64,000 nucleotides of DNA, taken from contig NC_085141.1 in NCBI RefSeq assembly GCF_024139115.2, positions 65,857,675 to 65,921,674 of the forward strand, given 5' to 3'. The notes below the pieces were generated by a model that worked only from the letters and a program-made list of their open reading frames with translations, did not search any database and was not told where the DNA came from. The stretch is from Armigeres subalbatus (lineage: Eukaryota; Arthropoda; Insecta; Diptera; Culicidae). How positions within the stretch are numbered: position 1 is the stretch's first letter; each line of letters begins with the position of its first letter. Both the position numbers and the translations under genes were made by a program. Shown here piece after piece: positions 21,701 through 32,035 of this stretch.

Positions 21701-22772
21701 CCTGTAACTCGCGTTATTTCTTGGAAGGTCGCGGTTTTTTTTAAATAATATGTACGTATTTTTTCTTATATATCGTCAAAGCACATATCCCTTGTATCTA
21801 TGAGCGTAACATGCACACAGCAATCTATTGTTAGGTTTTTTATATAGCACAAACCTAAAGAACTCAAATCAGAAAATTATGTATTGTTCTGAATTGTACA
21901 GATGTTCTATGTCACCCAAGAACTCCATGGAGTACAGGCCTTTTGCATCTACAAGTGAAACTGTTTGCCTTTGATTTTTAAAAAATTGGTTCAGACTCTT
22001 AAGCTTGAAACAAGTAAAGGGAATACATTATAAAGCTTGGAGCCAGCACGGAGCGATCCATCTTCAAAAGCACGTGGCTTAAGCGCCACTCTATTGGAGA
22101 GACCACGGCCGGATGAGACTCCCAAAGGGCGAGTCCATTTGTTTGCCAGATAAGATTTACGGATCATTCCAACTGGCTAAGAGCTTATTCATGAAAAAAC
22201 GGCATCACCCTATCTATCGCAGCATGCCTTACAGCGACGAAGCCACTCAGAGAGACGGTGAGAGCCCACCACATCTAATACACTACAAGCGTGAGTGCGC
22301 CTATCATCACGATTTGCACTCCTGGTAATAGGCTTGATCTGTGTTGATAGTCGAAATGGTTAATACTGGTCGATGACGTCATTACCTCATAGTACCGCTC
22401 TTGACGGGGCGTGTTCACGGGTCTGTGATGGCGGACCCAATTATTTGTCGGTGGGTTTTAAACTTTTCCATGGTATATACTCTCTTTATTTTACCTGCCC
22501 TTGATAGTATTTTGTCATACGTATTGAATTAGTATCCAGCCCATCGTAGTCTGCCACGTATTATAAGAATAAGATTTGCAGCCATAACCAGGTGGATTTT
22601 GTTTTAATGCCATCTGGGAAGTCCAAAGAAAGGCTTAGGGATAGTCCCCAGGCAACACTTCGAGAAACTTTTTTTTATATGGAACATTTTGCAAGGTTTT
22701 TTTTTTATCGTCGGGCCTTACAAGAATGTTTTTCTACTGCAGGCAGCCGAAGATATTGGCAGTTGATTAACG
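21701..22772. other. Gene-less stretch between satellite and Penelope element
   Basis: No gene recognised. A 71-codon ORF at 22113 lacks known motifs. It ends in the CATTGGTTTT target duplication. Confidence 0.35.
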
Positions 22773-22782
22773 CATTGGTTTT

Positions 22783-23148
22783 CCTGTCATAAGACGAGTT
22801 TGAACAATCCCATTGAATTCCACCACTTAATTGTATCCTGACAGATACGTATTTCGACCTCAACAGTAAGGCCGTCTTCAGTGTCTTGTACTTGACTCGA
22901 CTTGAAGAAAATGATCGCAGCTTACACTATTTATACTATGCGTAGGTATAATAATTTATCTAGGTACTTATCTTACTACGGTGCTTATTTCTACTCGCTT
23001 GATGCGCTTAATGCTTAGGTATAAACTTGAAGAGCCAGGAGCTACCATTTCCTTGATCTTTATTCAACAACCGCGTTTGTACCTGTCGGTAGATTTCCAA
23101 GCTCTCAGCAACATCAAGTTTCCACGGAGAAGAGACATTTCTTAAAAT
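22783..23148 (-). repeat. Inverted LTR-like copy of the Penelope element's 3' end
   Basis: Reverse complement of about 25684-26051. It includes the last codons of the endonuclease frame (NVSSPWKLDVAESLEIYRQV on minus) and the downstream non-coding part, and abuts the direct copy head to head at 23148/23149. Confidence 0.88.
22833..22891 (-). ncRNA. Hammerhead-ribozyme-like fold, inverted copy
   Basis: Same 59-nt sequence as at 23304-23362, on the minus strand within the inverted LTR-like segment. See the plus-strand copy for the fold. Confidence 0.6.
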
Positions 23149-23458
23149 GGTAGCTCCTGGCTCTTCAAGTTTATACCTAAGCATTAAGCGCATCAAGCGA
23201 GTAGAAATAAGCACCGTAGTAAGATAAGTACCTAGATAAATTATTATACCTACGCATAGTATAAATAGTGTAAGCTGCGATCATTTTCTTCAAGTCGAGT
23301 CAAGTACAAGACACTGAAGACGGCCTTACTGTTGAGGTCGAAATACGTATCTGTCAGGATACAATTAAGTGGTGGAATTCAATGGGATTGTTCAAACTCG
23401 TCTTATGACAGGTGAAAACATTCCACTAAAAAGCTCAAAATAATTTTCTTATCAAAAT
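23149..23458 (+). repeat. 5' direct LTR-like repeat of the Penelope element
   Basis: Begins GGTAGCTCCTGGCTCTTCAA and matches the 3' copy starting at 25789 down to TTTTCTTATCA. The ORF start lies immediately after it (ATG at 23458). Confidence 0.9.
23304..23362 (+). ncRNA. Hammerhead-ribozyme-like fold in 5' LTR-like repeat
   Basis: Core motif CTGAAGA (23314-23320) and GAAA (23340-23343) match the hammerhead consensus CUGANGA...GAAA. Stem I: GACA (23310-23313) with TGTC (23352-23355), extended by GTA/TAC. Stem II: GGCC (23322-23325) with GGTC (23336-23339), with one extra C between CTGAAGA and the stem. Stem III: ATAC with GTAT (23343-23350), no loop. The predicted cleavage is after C23351. 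Hammerhead motifs are known from Penelope-like elements. The loopless stem III suggests action as a dimer. Activity is inferred only. Confidence 0.68.
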
Positions 23459-25827
23459 GGCATCCAAGCGGAACGAGCGTAGTACTTTTATAGATTTGAA
23501 GAGGAGGATCGCAGGTATTCTTAAGGACGTGGCCTTCCTTAAGAAGTGCCAAAGGAGAGGCTGACTCCTGTCAGCCATAGGATTAAGATGGGAGCTCACA
23601 TCCCAAAATCTATCAGTAAGAGGGCGGAATCGGATTTGTTGAAGTTGTCAATCAAGGGACACTATGCCAAGCTAGAGAGGTTGAACTTAGAGTGCTACAA
23701 CCTGCACCTCAAGCTGGCAAAGGAGAACCAAGATTCTTTCGACATATTCCTAAAGAAGGTACAGCGGGCCGAAGAGTGTGAAGCGGACAGGAAGAGGAGA
23801 CTGCACAAGAAGAAATTGACCATTCTACGAGGGAAATCAGCGACGGAAGGTAGAACGACTAACCCCACAGTACACATGATCGAGGGATTCGTTGTTAACC
23901 GTTCGACACAGCAGTTTACGGAGGAACAATTAGCACACCTCAACAAGGGGTTAGGGTATGCGACAACCCAGAAAGCGGATCTAGAGCAGATAATCGTGGA
24001 TACTGAGACAGCGATTTCACGAAATGTTGATCAACGGGACCAGAATAGCGTGAGAAACATCGTAGCAGACGCCGTCAAAGCAGGACATCATGGGACATCG
24101 AACAAAGACGAGAGGAGGATTTTAAAGGAGTTAAAGGAGAAACCAGTTTACTACATGAAGGCGGACAAAGGAAACGCAGTGGTGATAATGGACAAAGAGG
24201 ACTACGATGAACAGATGACGACAAAAATCAACGGAGGACCATACAGGCATTTGAGAGTGGACCCACTACCCGGACTAATCCGACTTACGGATAAAACGAT
24301 AAAGGAATGCAAGACGATCATCGGAGAAGCCCGCGTTAAAATGACGAACCCTGTTTTACCAAGGATCAAAGGACTACCAAAGATACATAAGCCAGGTACA
24401 GAGATGCGAGAAATAGTTTCATCAGTGGGATCCCCTACACAAAACTTGGCCAAGTGGTTAGTCAAGGAGTTCCAGAGTATGCCGAAGCCGTTCCCCAGCA
24501 GATCAGTTGTAAACACCCAGGAGTTCACCAAGAGGATATTGGAATCAGGAAACATCGGAGAAGAGGACATCATGGTATCATTCGACGTAGCGGCATTGTT
24601 CCCAAGCGTTCCAGTGAAGGATGCTCTGAACCTTTTGGAGGATTGGCTACTAGGACAACGGACGGATACAACATGGCGAGGAAAGGTAAAGATGTATCTC
24701 AAGCTTGCAAGATTATGCATGAATGAGAACTACTTTACATTCCGTGGAAGCTTCTACAAACAAACGAAGGGTGCACCTATGGAAATCCGCTATCACCGTT
24801 TTTGTGCGAATTATTCATGGCGAATTTGGAGGACAACCTAGAGGAACAAGGAGTACTACCAGAGAAGTGGTGGAGATACGTGGACGACATTTTCAGCATC
24901 ATCAACCGGAAAGATCTACCCAGGATTTTGGAAGCGATAAACAACGTGCATAAAGACATCAAATTCACCCACGAGGAGGAAAAGGAAGGTAAATTACCTT
25001 TCTTGGATCTACTGGTTATCAAGGGAACAAATGCAACATTAGACTTCGAAATCTACAGGAAGCCCACCAACACCATGAGAGTCATCCCATACACATCAAA
25101 TCATTCGTATCAGCACAAAATGGCAGCTTTTCATCACATGATCCACAGGATGCAGACGATTCCCCTGAGCGAAGAAGAAAAAACGAAGGAGCTACAACAC
25201 ATCTTGGAAACAGCGAGGATCAATGGATACAAGGAAAGAACAATACAAGCAATCATCAACAAGAAGCAGAGGAACCTACGGAAAAACGAACTGACAACAC
25301 TAACACCGATCGATGAACCGCTGAAGAGGGTATCGGTCCCCTATGATCGACACATCACCCACCAGCTACGCCATCGACTGAGGAAATTCGGCATCGATTT
25401 AGTATTCTCCAGCAGAAGCAATCAACTGAAGACACTGTTGGGCTCCACAAAGGATAGAGTAGAAATGTTAAATAAGGCCGGGGTTTATCAAATTAATTGT
25501 TCACAGTGTGATAAAGTATATGTAGGTCAAACAAAAAGATCGTTAGATGTAAGGTTCAAAGAACATATTGCAGAAGTAAGTAAGGCTAAGAGGGAAACTG
25601 ATAAGGGATTAAATTATGAGTTTAGGTCTAAGGTAGCTGAACATGTATATCAGGAAAATCATTCAATTACGACATCAAACATTAAAATTTTAAGAAATGT
25701 CTCTTCTCCGTGGAAACTTGATGTTGCTGAGAGCTTGGAAATCTACCGACAGGTACAAACGCGGTTGTTGAATAAAGATCAAGGAAATGGTAGCTCCTGG
25801 CTCTTCAAGTTTATACCTAAGCATTAA
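23458..25827 (+). pseudogene. Penelope-type reverse transcriptase plus GIY-YIG endonuclease, one frameshift
   Basis: The upstream part starts at ATG 23458 (MASKRNERST) but that frame stops after about 35 codons; the main frame is open from about 23546, so a second shift may lie near 23540. RT signatures: YYMKADKGNAVVIMDKEDYD, LPRIKGLPKIHKPG, VSFDVAALFPSVPV (block A Asp), QTKGAPM (block B) and WWRYVDDIFSII (catalytic DD). At about 24781 one base is missing in the run after ATGG, shifting the frame in block B (GAPMGNPLSP expected). The C-terminal part has NCSQCDKVYVGQTKRSLDVR, the GIY-YIG nuclease (GVY...YVG, Arg), with CxxC upstream and His residues in EHVYQENH. The ORF ends FKFIPKH. It would act in target-primed reverse transcription in the nucleus. 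Confidence 0.93.
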
Positions 25828-26094
25828 GCGCATCAAGCGAGTAGAAATAAGCACCGTAGTAAGATAAGTACCTAGATAAATTATTATACCTACGCATAGT
25901 ATAAATAGTGTAAGCTGCGATCATTTTCTTCAAGTCGAGTCAAGTACAAGACACTGAAGACGGCCTTACTGTTGAGGTCGAAATACGTATCTGTCAGGAT
26001 ACAATTAAGTGGTGGAATTCAATGGGATTGTTCAAACTCGTCTTATGACAGGTGAAAACATTCCACTAAAAAGCTCAAAATAATTTTCTTATCA
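25789..26094 (+). repeat. 3' direct LTR-like repeat of the Penelope element
   Basis: Matches 23149-23458 and overlaps the last codons of the ORF. It ends at the CATTGGTTTT duplication. Confidence 0.92.
25944..26002 (+). ncRNA. Hammerhead-ribozyme-like fold in 3' LTR-like repeat
   Basis: Identical 59-nt segment to 23304-23362, offset by 2640 bases, with CTGAAGA, GAAA and the same three stems. With the 5' copy, self-cleavage would cut full-length RNA into unit-length pieces. Confidence 0.68.
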
Positions 26095-26199
26095 CATTGG
26101 TTTTTTAAAAATGTGCTGTTCCTATGTCTGCCTTCCGAATGCTAAGGAAAGGGAAGGATGGTTAATAGGACATCTACGTGCCACGGAAGGTTGTAGAAA

Positions 26200-26325
26200 T
26201 CGTATTGGTAGAACGTGAAACACAGAAAGAATTAAGATAGAAATACAAAATAGGAAAAGGAGGAGCCTGGAATTCAGCCCACGACTTCCTGTTTATAAGA
26301 CACTAGACCACCGAGCTCGTCTTCT
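26200..26325 (-). repeat. tRNA-derived SINE fragment
   Basis: On the minus strand, GAGCTCGGTGGTCTAGTGTC gives an A-box-like GGTCTAGTG, and GGGCTGAATTCC is a weak B box (about 26271-26282). It lacks the acceptor stem, so it is a SINE remnant. Confidence 0.4.
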
Positions 26326-27230
26326 TTTTAAATTTTATTGGAAATAATTTTAACACAAAAACTAAAGCCGAAAGGCCATGTGGCCCTACAACTTGAGTTG
26401 TTAAGAACACCGTATTACACAAACATTGAAAAATAAATGAATTTAAGTAAAAGGAAAATTCATGGGTCCTTAGTTAGGCTTATTCGAAAGGCTGTGATGT
26501 GGATATTACGAATTATATGGTTCGAAAAATTAATTAAGTACACATGTGTAGAGTGAGAGGATGCCGAACTTTTTGTATGTGCGATTCATTAGAAAGCAGG
26601 CGAAAATTCGTTGCCCTTTTTTTGTGGATCCCACGACTGTAAAAAGGTGAAGTTTTCGTTTTGTTCTTGCTAAGAGCATAGATTCCACGATAAATATGTG
26701 CGTATCAATTACGTAACTGCGTTTGCGTAAAACAACTTTTTGTACAATTTCATCGACTGTCTTCCTTCCTTTTGTTGCTGAGCCAACACTGTTAACACTG
26801 TTTGGGAACCTGTGGTATAATACATATCTATCGAAGAAAAGATGGAACAGAATTGGCGCATAAAATCACGTTTTGCGAATTTGCATTGGGAAAAGCCATT
26901 ACCCCCAAACTCTATTATATAAACAAAAGTTCCCGCGTGCATGGGGGCCGAGAACCGAGATTAGACCGGAGTATGACTCAGTCCCCCGTTGATCGTGTCA
27001 GCCGGTTTCTATTTTTTGGCAAATTCATACCAACATGACTACCACGCTGCTTTATATGTGCGCTCACGAATATGTGATTGTGTGAAGGTAAATACGTCAC
27101 CTTATAAAAATGGGTAATCGTGTCTATAGTGGAGTTGTCTACGAAATAAAATTATTAATTTTTATTTTTAGAGGACTTAAAGACGAAAACGTATCATTTC
27201 ATTTAATTTAATCTTCACAAATACGCTTAT
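26326..27230. other. Gene-less stretch
   Basis: ORFs of 77-78 codons on both strands (26709-27038) overlap each other and show no motif. No element ends found. It lies downstream of the minus-strand DUF1091-like gene. Confidence 0.35.
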
Positions 27231-27239
27231 TATGACCGC

Positions 27240-27263
27240 AACGACTGAATCGTTTCAGTCGTT
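27240..27263. other. Perfect 10-bp hairpin
   Basis: AACGACTGAA and TTCAGTCGTT flank a 4-nt loop. Possibly part of a decayed repeat next to the Penelope LTR-like fragment. Confidence 0.4.
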
Positions 27264-27280
27264 ATAAAGTTAAGCACGCA

Positions 27281-27360
27281 GCCTTGACAAGGATCCTACA
27301 GTTGAAGTCGTAATACACCCATCTGATAAGATACAAATAATACTCTGGAATTTATTTGAA
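27281..27360 (+). repeat. Degenerate Penelope LTR-like fragment
   Basis: The order GCCTT, CAGTTGAAGTCG, AATACxxxxATCTGATAAGATACA, CTGGAATTTATTTGAA parallels the intact LTR-like repeat (GCCTT, CTGTTGAGGTCG, AATACGTATCTGTCAGGATACA, GTGGAATTCAATGGGA). An older or related Penelope element, with the ribozyme core decayed. Confidence 0.5.
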
Positions 27361-27871
27361 TATCACAAACCGTAAATATCATTGGAACTTCATTGGAGAC
27401 AAAGCATTGGCAGTTGAATTAAAGAACGATAGCATATGCTGTTTTTATTAATAAGTGAAATAAAAGAAATACTTCATTTATCACACCATTAAGGTTGCAT
27501 TTACTCTAACAGAATTGAATATCCAGCGAATCTGATCGAATCGATGGAGGAAGTGATCTTACAAGCTACACACAGTAAGCTAGGGAAGTGTGTCACTTGC
27601 TTAGTCGAAATTAGACGGATTTTTCTTCCTCAATGATGCGGTATAAGCGTGCGCATTGACGTTGGGTGTGATTTGCGAATTTATTTATGGAACTGGAAAC
27701 TTTCGTTAGGATTTCTGCCATTTTCAAGTTCACGCAGTTTGCCAGTAGAGGTGAAATAAATGAAGCGTGTATCGTGATGTGAGATGATCGTTCGTTCTTG
27801 GAAGCCATATTTTGAATATGGCATTAAAAATATTCATTTAATGGCAAGCAGTAAATTATACTATTTTATGA

Positions 27872-27877
27872 TTTATT
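27872..27877 (-). promoter_or_regulatory. AATAAA polyadenylation signal of the DUF1091-like gene
   Basis: Complement of TTTATT, about 120 nt downstream of the stop at 27996. Confidence 0.45.
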
Positions 27878-27995
27878 GGACGCGAAACCAGGCAATTAAA
27901 TCACAATTGTTTCAACACGTAGCTTACATTTCTGAACTTGAAAACTTCAGTATTGACATTGAAGATTAAAGAATGGAGATCCGTTCTACATAGCA

Positions 27996-28547
27996 TCAAG
28001 TTAACGTATGCTCATTTTTCTGATACCAAACTAGTTGTATGATTGATTCTTCCTGGGCATTCAGAACATCTACTCTCATCTTCCAATATCCATCCGGAAC
28101 CACTAATGGGACCCAATCACCACTGGGTGCGAATTCCCGCACCCAGTAAACTCCTTTCCGAAACGGGCAGTACCACTCGTCACCGACCCGTGGTAGGTTG
28201 GTATAATCGATGAAGTATTTATCGTACTCTTTGTACATTCCGTTCAGTAAATCACAGACTCTTATCCTTGGAACCTTCATCGGGTACTCGTTGAATTGTT
28301 GGTTACCCAATCTGCTGTGGGCACATGTCAATGTGAACCAATACTCATTACCGAAGTCCTGGAATGCTTCGGCTTCGCCATCCACGATGTATGTTGAACG
28401 GTTGTATTTCTTTACTCGTAAGCCAGTGATATTCACGTACTCGAATCCGGACACCTGTTCCACCCGGTCAAGCTGTATTTTCACTGTGATGAAGACGGCT
28501 TGTTGGACTAACAACAGCGCAGCAAAAGCAAACAGCCAGTCGGACAT
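27996..28547 (-). CDS. Small secreted DUF1091/CheA-like protein, 183 aa
   Basis: Complete single-exon ORF. Residues 1-21 (hydrophobic, LFAFAALLLV) form a signal peptide. The mature part has two N-glycosylation sequons (N39 in NIT, N49 in NRS) and three cysteines (75, 98, 127). The C-terminal half has CDLLNGMYKEYDKYFIDYTN, WYCPFRKGVYWV and VPDGYWKMRVDVLN, the CP..KG.Y...P.G.W..R pattern of the dipteran DUF1091 superfamily, which includes the CheA/CheB chemosensory-associated proteins and is related to MD-2-type lipid-binding folds. Length fits the family (about 170-190 aa). The start is the first ATG, about 40 nt below a TATA box. Members are secreted, often expressed in taste organs and possibly bind lipids; that role is inferred from the family. 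The assignment is by eye; another small secreted insect family is possible. Confidence 0.75.
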   Translation of the reverse strand: MSDWLFAFAALLLVQQAVFITVKIQLDRVEQVSGFEYVNITGLRVKKYNRSTYIVDGEAEAFQDFGNEYWFTLTCAHSRLGNQQFNEYPMKVPRIRVCDLLNGMYKEYDKYFIDYTNLPRVGDEWYCPFRKGVYWVREFAPSGDWVPLVVPDGYWKMRVDVLNAQEESIIQLVWYQKNEHTLT

Positions 28548-28587
28548 TTTACGGCAACAATGCTAACTAGAATCCCTGGGCTAGCCA

Positions 28588-28594
28588 TTTTATA
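28588..28594 (-). promoter_or_regulatory. TATA box for the DUF1091-like gene
   Basis: TATAAAA on the minus strand about 40 nt upstream of the ATG at 28547. A start about 30 nt downstream would leave a very short 5' leader. Confidence 0.5.
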
Positions 28595-28619
28595 TTATTT
28601 TGAGCCTACAAAGTCATAA

Positions 28620-28867
28620 ATTACTAATGTTTTCACTTTAGTGGATGTTGTATGATAATTCGTTGTCACGTTTTTACTACGGCAATTAAAGACACGCAAT
28701 ACATTGGTTTCATTTAGTAATCGAGTATTAATCAGTTGCTTTGGCATCAGCACATAGGCGGACTTAGATATTAGTACTGGGTCATCACAGTATATTAAGA
28801 AATTTAAGTAAATTTAAGTTCTATCAGTTTTGTCTAGGAACTAGAAAATTGAATAAATATCTATCCT
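28620..28867. other. Upstream region of the DUF1091-like gene
   Basis: AT-rich, no further gene. It may hold promoter elements but no defined site is recognisable. Confidence 0.3.
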
Positions 28868-28955
28868 AATGCTAACATGTTGATACTTTTATGCCCAGGG
28901 AAGTGGAGACAATTTTCAACCCGATAATTTTGTAGACCAGCAGCCGAATTCCAAA
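28868..28955 (-). repeat. Feilai-like SINE fragment
   Basis: GCTAACATGTTGATACTTTT, ATGCCCAGGGAAGTGGAGAC and TGTAGACCAGCAGCCGAATT match the middle of the SINE in minus orientation; both the tRNA head beyond the B box and the tail are missing. Confidence 0.7.
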
Positions 28956-29146
28956 AATTTTCTTCTCTTCCTAGCGCATTCCGATAGACTGAAAAGAAAG
29001 AAAAAAACAATATTGTTTGCGAAGAAAAATATCAGTTCGCATATTTTTCAGTAGATGTCTTTGACAACTACTGATTGTTCACAACATCCTCATATCGTAA
29101 ATAAAACATGCTTTCGTTTATTGTTACCGAAATAATGAAGAGATAG

Positions 29147-29640
29147 CTTTACCTTAGCTTTAGCTTAGCTTTAGCTTAGCTTACCAGCTAGCTTTTAGCT
29201 TGTTTTGCTAGCTTTAAGCTTTAGCTTTAGCTAGCTTTAGCTTTTTAGCTTAGCTTGAAGCTTGCTTAGCTAAAGCTTTAGCTTAGCTTTAGCTAAAGCT
29301 TTAGCTTAGCTTTAGCTAAAGCTTTAGCTTAGCTTTAGCTAAAGCTTTAGCTTAGCTTTAGCTAAAGCTTTAGCTTAGCTTTAGCTTAGCTTTAGCGAAG
29401 CTTAAGTTTAGCTGAAGCGAAGCTTTAGCGGGCTTTAGCTTAGCTTAGCTTAGCTTTAGCTTAGCTTTAGCTTAGCTTTAGCTTCGAAGGGCAGTAGCTT
29501 AAGCTTTTGAAGCTTAGTTTAGCTTAGCTTTATTAGCTTTTAGCTTAGCTTTGAAGCGAAGCTTAGCTTAGCTTTAGAGAGCGAAGCTTAGCTAGTTTAG
29601 TTAGCTTAGCTTAGCTGTTTTAGCTTAGCTTTAGCCAGCC
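29147..29640 (+). repeat. AGCTTTAGCTT satellite, left block
   Basis: Tandem 11-12 bp words (TTTAGCTTAGC) with local inversions (AGCTAAAGCTTTAGCTTAGC). AluI/HindIII-type palindromes AGCT and AAGCTT are frequent. No gene. Confidence 0.92.
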
Positions 29641-30770
29641 CCAGCTCTGCCCCCAGCTTTACCAGCCCACCCCAGCTTAGCTTTCACCCTGTTCCTGTTC
29701 AGCCCCACCCCTGTTCCAGCCCCAGCTGTTCCAGCCCCTGTTCAGCCCTGTTAGCCCCACCTGTTCCCAGCCCACCCCACCCCACCCACCCACACCAGCT
29801 CCACCCCAGCCCTGTTCCTGTTCCACCCCTGTTCCCACCCTGCCCACCCTGTCTGTTCAGCCCCCAGTTCCAGCTGTGCACCCCACCCCACTCCTGTTCC
29901 CTGCCCCTGCAGCCCCACCTGCACCCCAGCTCCCACCTCAGCCTGTTCACTGTTCCTGTTCACCCCACTCCACTCCAGCCCACCAGCCCCCACTGCACCC
30001 CCAGCTCCAGTCTGCGTTCAGCCCCAGCCCCACCTCAGGCCTCAGCCTCACCCCACCAGCCCCAGCCCTGCACTGTTCCCAGCCTCCCACCCCACCCCAC
30101 TGCCCTGCCCTGTCCCCCACCAGCCCACCAGTTCCCAGCTGCCCCAGGCCCAGCCTCAGCTCACCCCAGCCCCAGCCTGTTCCCAGCTGCCACCACTGCT
30201 CACCCCCTGTTCTGCCTCCCAGTGTTCCACCCCACCTGTTCAGCCCCACCAGCAGCTCCCACCAGCCCACCCACTCCCACAGCTCCAGCCCTGTTCACCC
30301 CCAGCTGGCCCACTCCAGCCTGGCTGTTCCCAGCCCCTGTTCCCCAGCTGCTGTTCCAGCCCCACAGCCTGTTCCCACTCTGTTCCCAGCAAGCTGGCAG
30401 CCCTGCACCCCACCCCACCCCCAGCCCCACCTGCTGTGCCTGTTCCCAGCCCCACCCACCACCACCCCACCCCTGTCTGCACCCCTGTTCAGCCCACCCA
30501 GCCCCAGCTCAGGCCCCAGCCTCACCCCTGTCTCAGCCCCCAGCTCCCCAGCTCCCAGCCCTGTTCCTGTCTCAGCCAGTCTCAGCCTGTTCCCAGCCCA
30601 GCACCCACTCCCACTGAGCCCACCCCCACTCCAATTAAGCTCCCAGCTTTAAGCCCCAGCCCAGCTCCACCAGGCTCACCTGCTCAGCCCCAGCCCAGCC
30701 CCCAGCCCAGCCCCTGTTCCCAGCTCCATGTTCCCAGCCCCCAGCTCCAGACAGCTCACCTCACTCAGCC
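29641..30770 (+). repeat. C-rich central block of the AGC satellite
   Basis: The words AGCCCCAGCCC, CACCCCA and CTGTTCCCAGC keep the AGC lattice of the flanking blocks but carry C where they carry T. Both edges are mixed, with T-rich words reappearing (for example 29655-29690 and 30635-30660). A Pro/Ser-rich ORF of 258 codons is a by-product of the low-complexity sequence. Confidence 0.85.
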
Positions 30771-31098
30771 AGCTTTAGCTTAGCTTAGCCAGCTGCCAGC
30801 CTGTTAGCTCACCACCTCAGCCAGCCTTAGCCTTTATTTAGCTTACAGCTTAGCTTTAGCTTAGCTTTAGCTTAGCTTTAGCTTAGCTTAGCTGCTTTAG
30901 CCTTTAGCTTAGCTTTAGCTAGCTTTAGCTTAGCTTTAGCTTAGCCTTTAGCAGCTTTAACAACTAGCTTTAGCTTAGTTTATTTTTAGCTTAGCTTTAG
31001 CTTAGCTTTAGCTTAGCTTTAGCTTAGCTTTAGCTTAGCTTTAGCTTAGCTTTAGCTTAGCAAAGATCTCCTTCTCCGCTTTAGCTTAGCTTTAGTTT
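30771..31098 (+). repeat. AGCTTTAGCTT satellite, right block
   Basis: Same TTTAGCTTAGC words as the left block, regular in 30970-31060, then decaying into unique DNA. Confidence 0.92.
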
Positions 31099-31104
31099 AG
31101 CAAA

Positions 31105-31137
31105 GATTAGTGTCAAAGATCTCCTTCGACACTAATC
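31105..31137. other. 10-bp stem hairpin at the satellite edge
   Basis: GATTAGTGTC and GACACTAATC surround a 13-nt loop containing AGATCT. A related phrase AAAGATCTCCTTCTCCG occurs at 31061, inside the satellite edge. Confidence 0.45.
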
Positions 31138-32018
31138 AACTGCAGTATCCTTGAGGGCACGTATACCGACGAAGATATCATATTTCCGGCAATAATCAGC
31201 AGGTAGCAGCAGCGGGCAGTCATAATGGAGTAAAAATGCTTCGTACACTTTCTCCTCTACGTTTTGGGCTTCTCAAAAGGCCAGGCTTACCAAAAAAGGG
31301 TTTTTCAATAGCGATTCTATATTTGTACTAATTTCAAAAAAAATCCATTACCTACGACAGAAAATTGTCACACCACACTTGAAAAAATGTTACATTTAAA
31401 GCGGAGCCTACTACTCTTTTTCTGATGCCATCTCAAAATTTTAAAGAAAAACTCAATGATATTGATATTATTCACCAGTAGTGGTACGAATTCTGTCTGA
31501 GATTTGTAAGATATTGCTAACATAGCCTGTTCAAACTCACTTCCTATTATCCACCTAGCGGTGACGATGCCTTTCTCGATAAAATCAAGATATACTGAAG
31601 GTGGTAACTTCGTTTTTTTTTTCCAATTCCTATCTACCAAAAATGTTGGCAATTTTGTTTTTCTGTAAAACAAGCATAATACATTATGTTATAATCAAGT
31701 TATGACGATCGATCGATCAAGTCATGACGATCGACACCCCCACCATTTGAACGATTCCTAATTATAAATAGAAGACAAACAAAACTGCATACATAATATA
31801 ATATGGAAATAATGAGATGTATAAAACGAAAACTATATTCAAATTTGCCCTTGAAATCACCCAAACTTCACCATAACTCCACACCACCCATCATACCACA
31901 CACCACCCAAACCAAACAGCATATTGAAGCATCAATAAAACTCCTCTTTTTCCCCTTCCAATGTATGACACAAAACATACGCAAACACCACCATGGCCAC
32001 GAGCGTACGAACCAGCAG
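31138..32018. other. Gene-less stretch
   Basis: A 101-codon minus ORF (31368-31673) has no recognisable motif. It ends in the TTAATCGTG target site of the next element. Confidence 0.35.
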
Positions 32019-32035
32019 TTAATCGTGATTGTACC

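Larger units (their letters stand above)
22783..26094 (+). mobile_element. Penelope-like retroelement with target duplication
   Basis: A 10-bp target duplication CATTGGTTTT flanks the element (22773-22782 and 26095-26104). Order inside: an inverted LTR-like segment (22783-23148), a direct LTR-like segment (about 23149-23458), an RT plus GIY-YIG ORF, and a terminal direct copy (25789-26094). A partly inverted 5' copy followed by direct terminal repeats is the known irregular architecture of Penelope-like elements. The 5' and 3' direct segments look almost identical over about 300 bp, which suggests a recent insertion. One frameshift breaks the ORF, so this copy is probably not autonomous. Confidence 0.93.

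Noticed and set aside
23695..24720. Minus-strand ORFs opposite the Penelope RT
   Set aside because: Antisense shadows; the plus strand carries the RT motifs.
27611..27808. 65-codon minus ORF downstream of the DUF1091-like gene
   Set aside because: No motif, no signal peptide, no supporting signals.
29876..30783. Pro/Ser-rich ORFs up to 258 codons, and Gly/Trp-rich ORFs on the other strand
   Set aside because: Low-complexity C-rich repeat; the frames simply lack stops.
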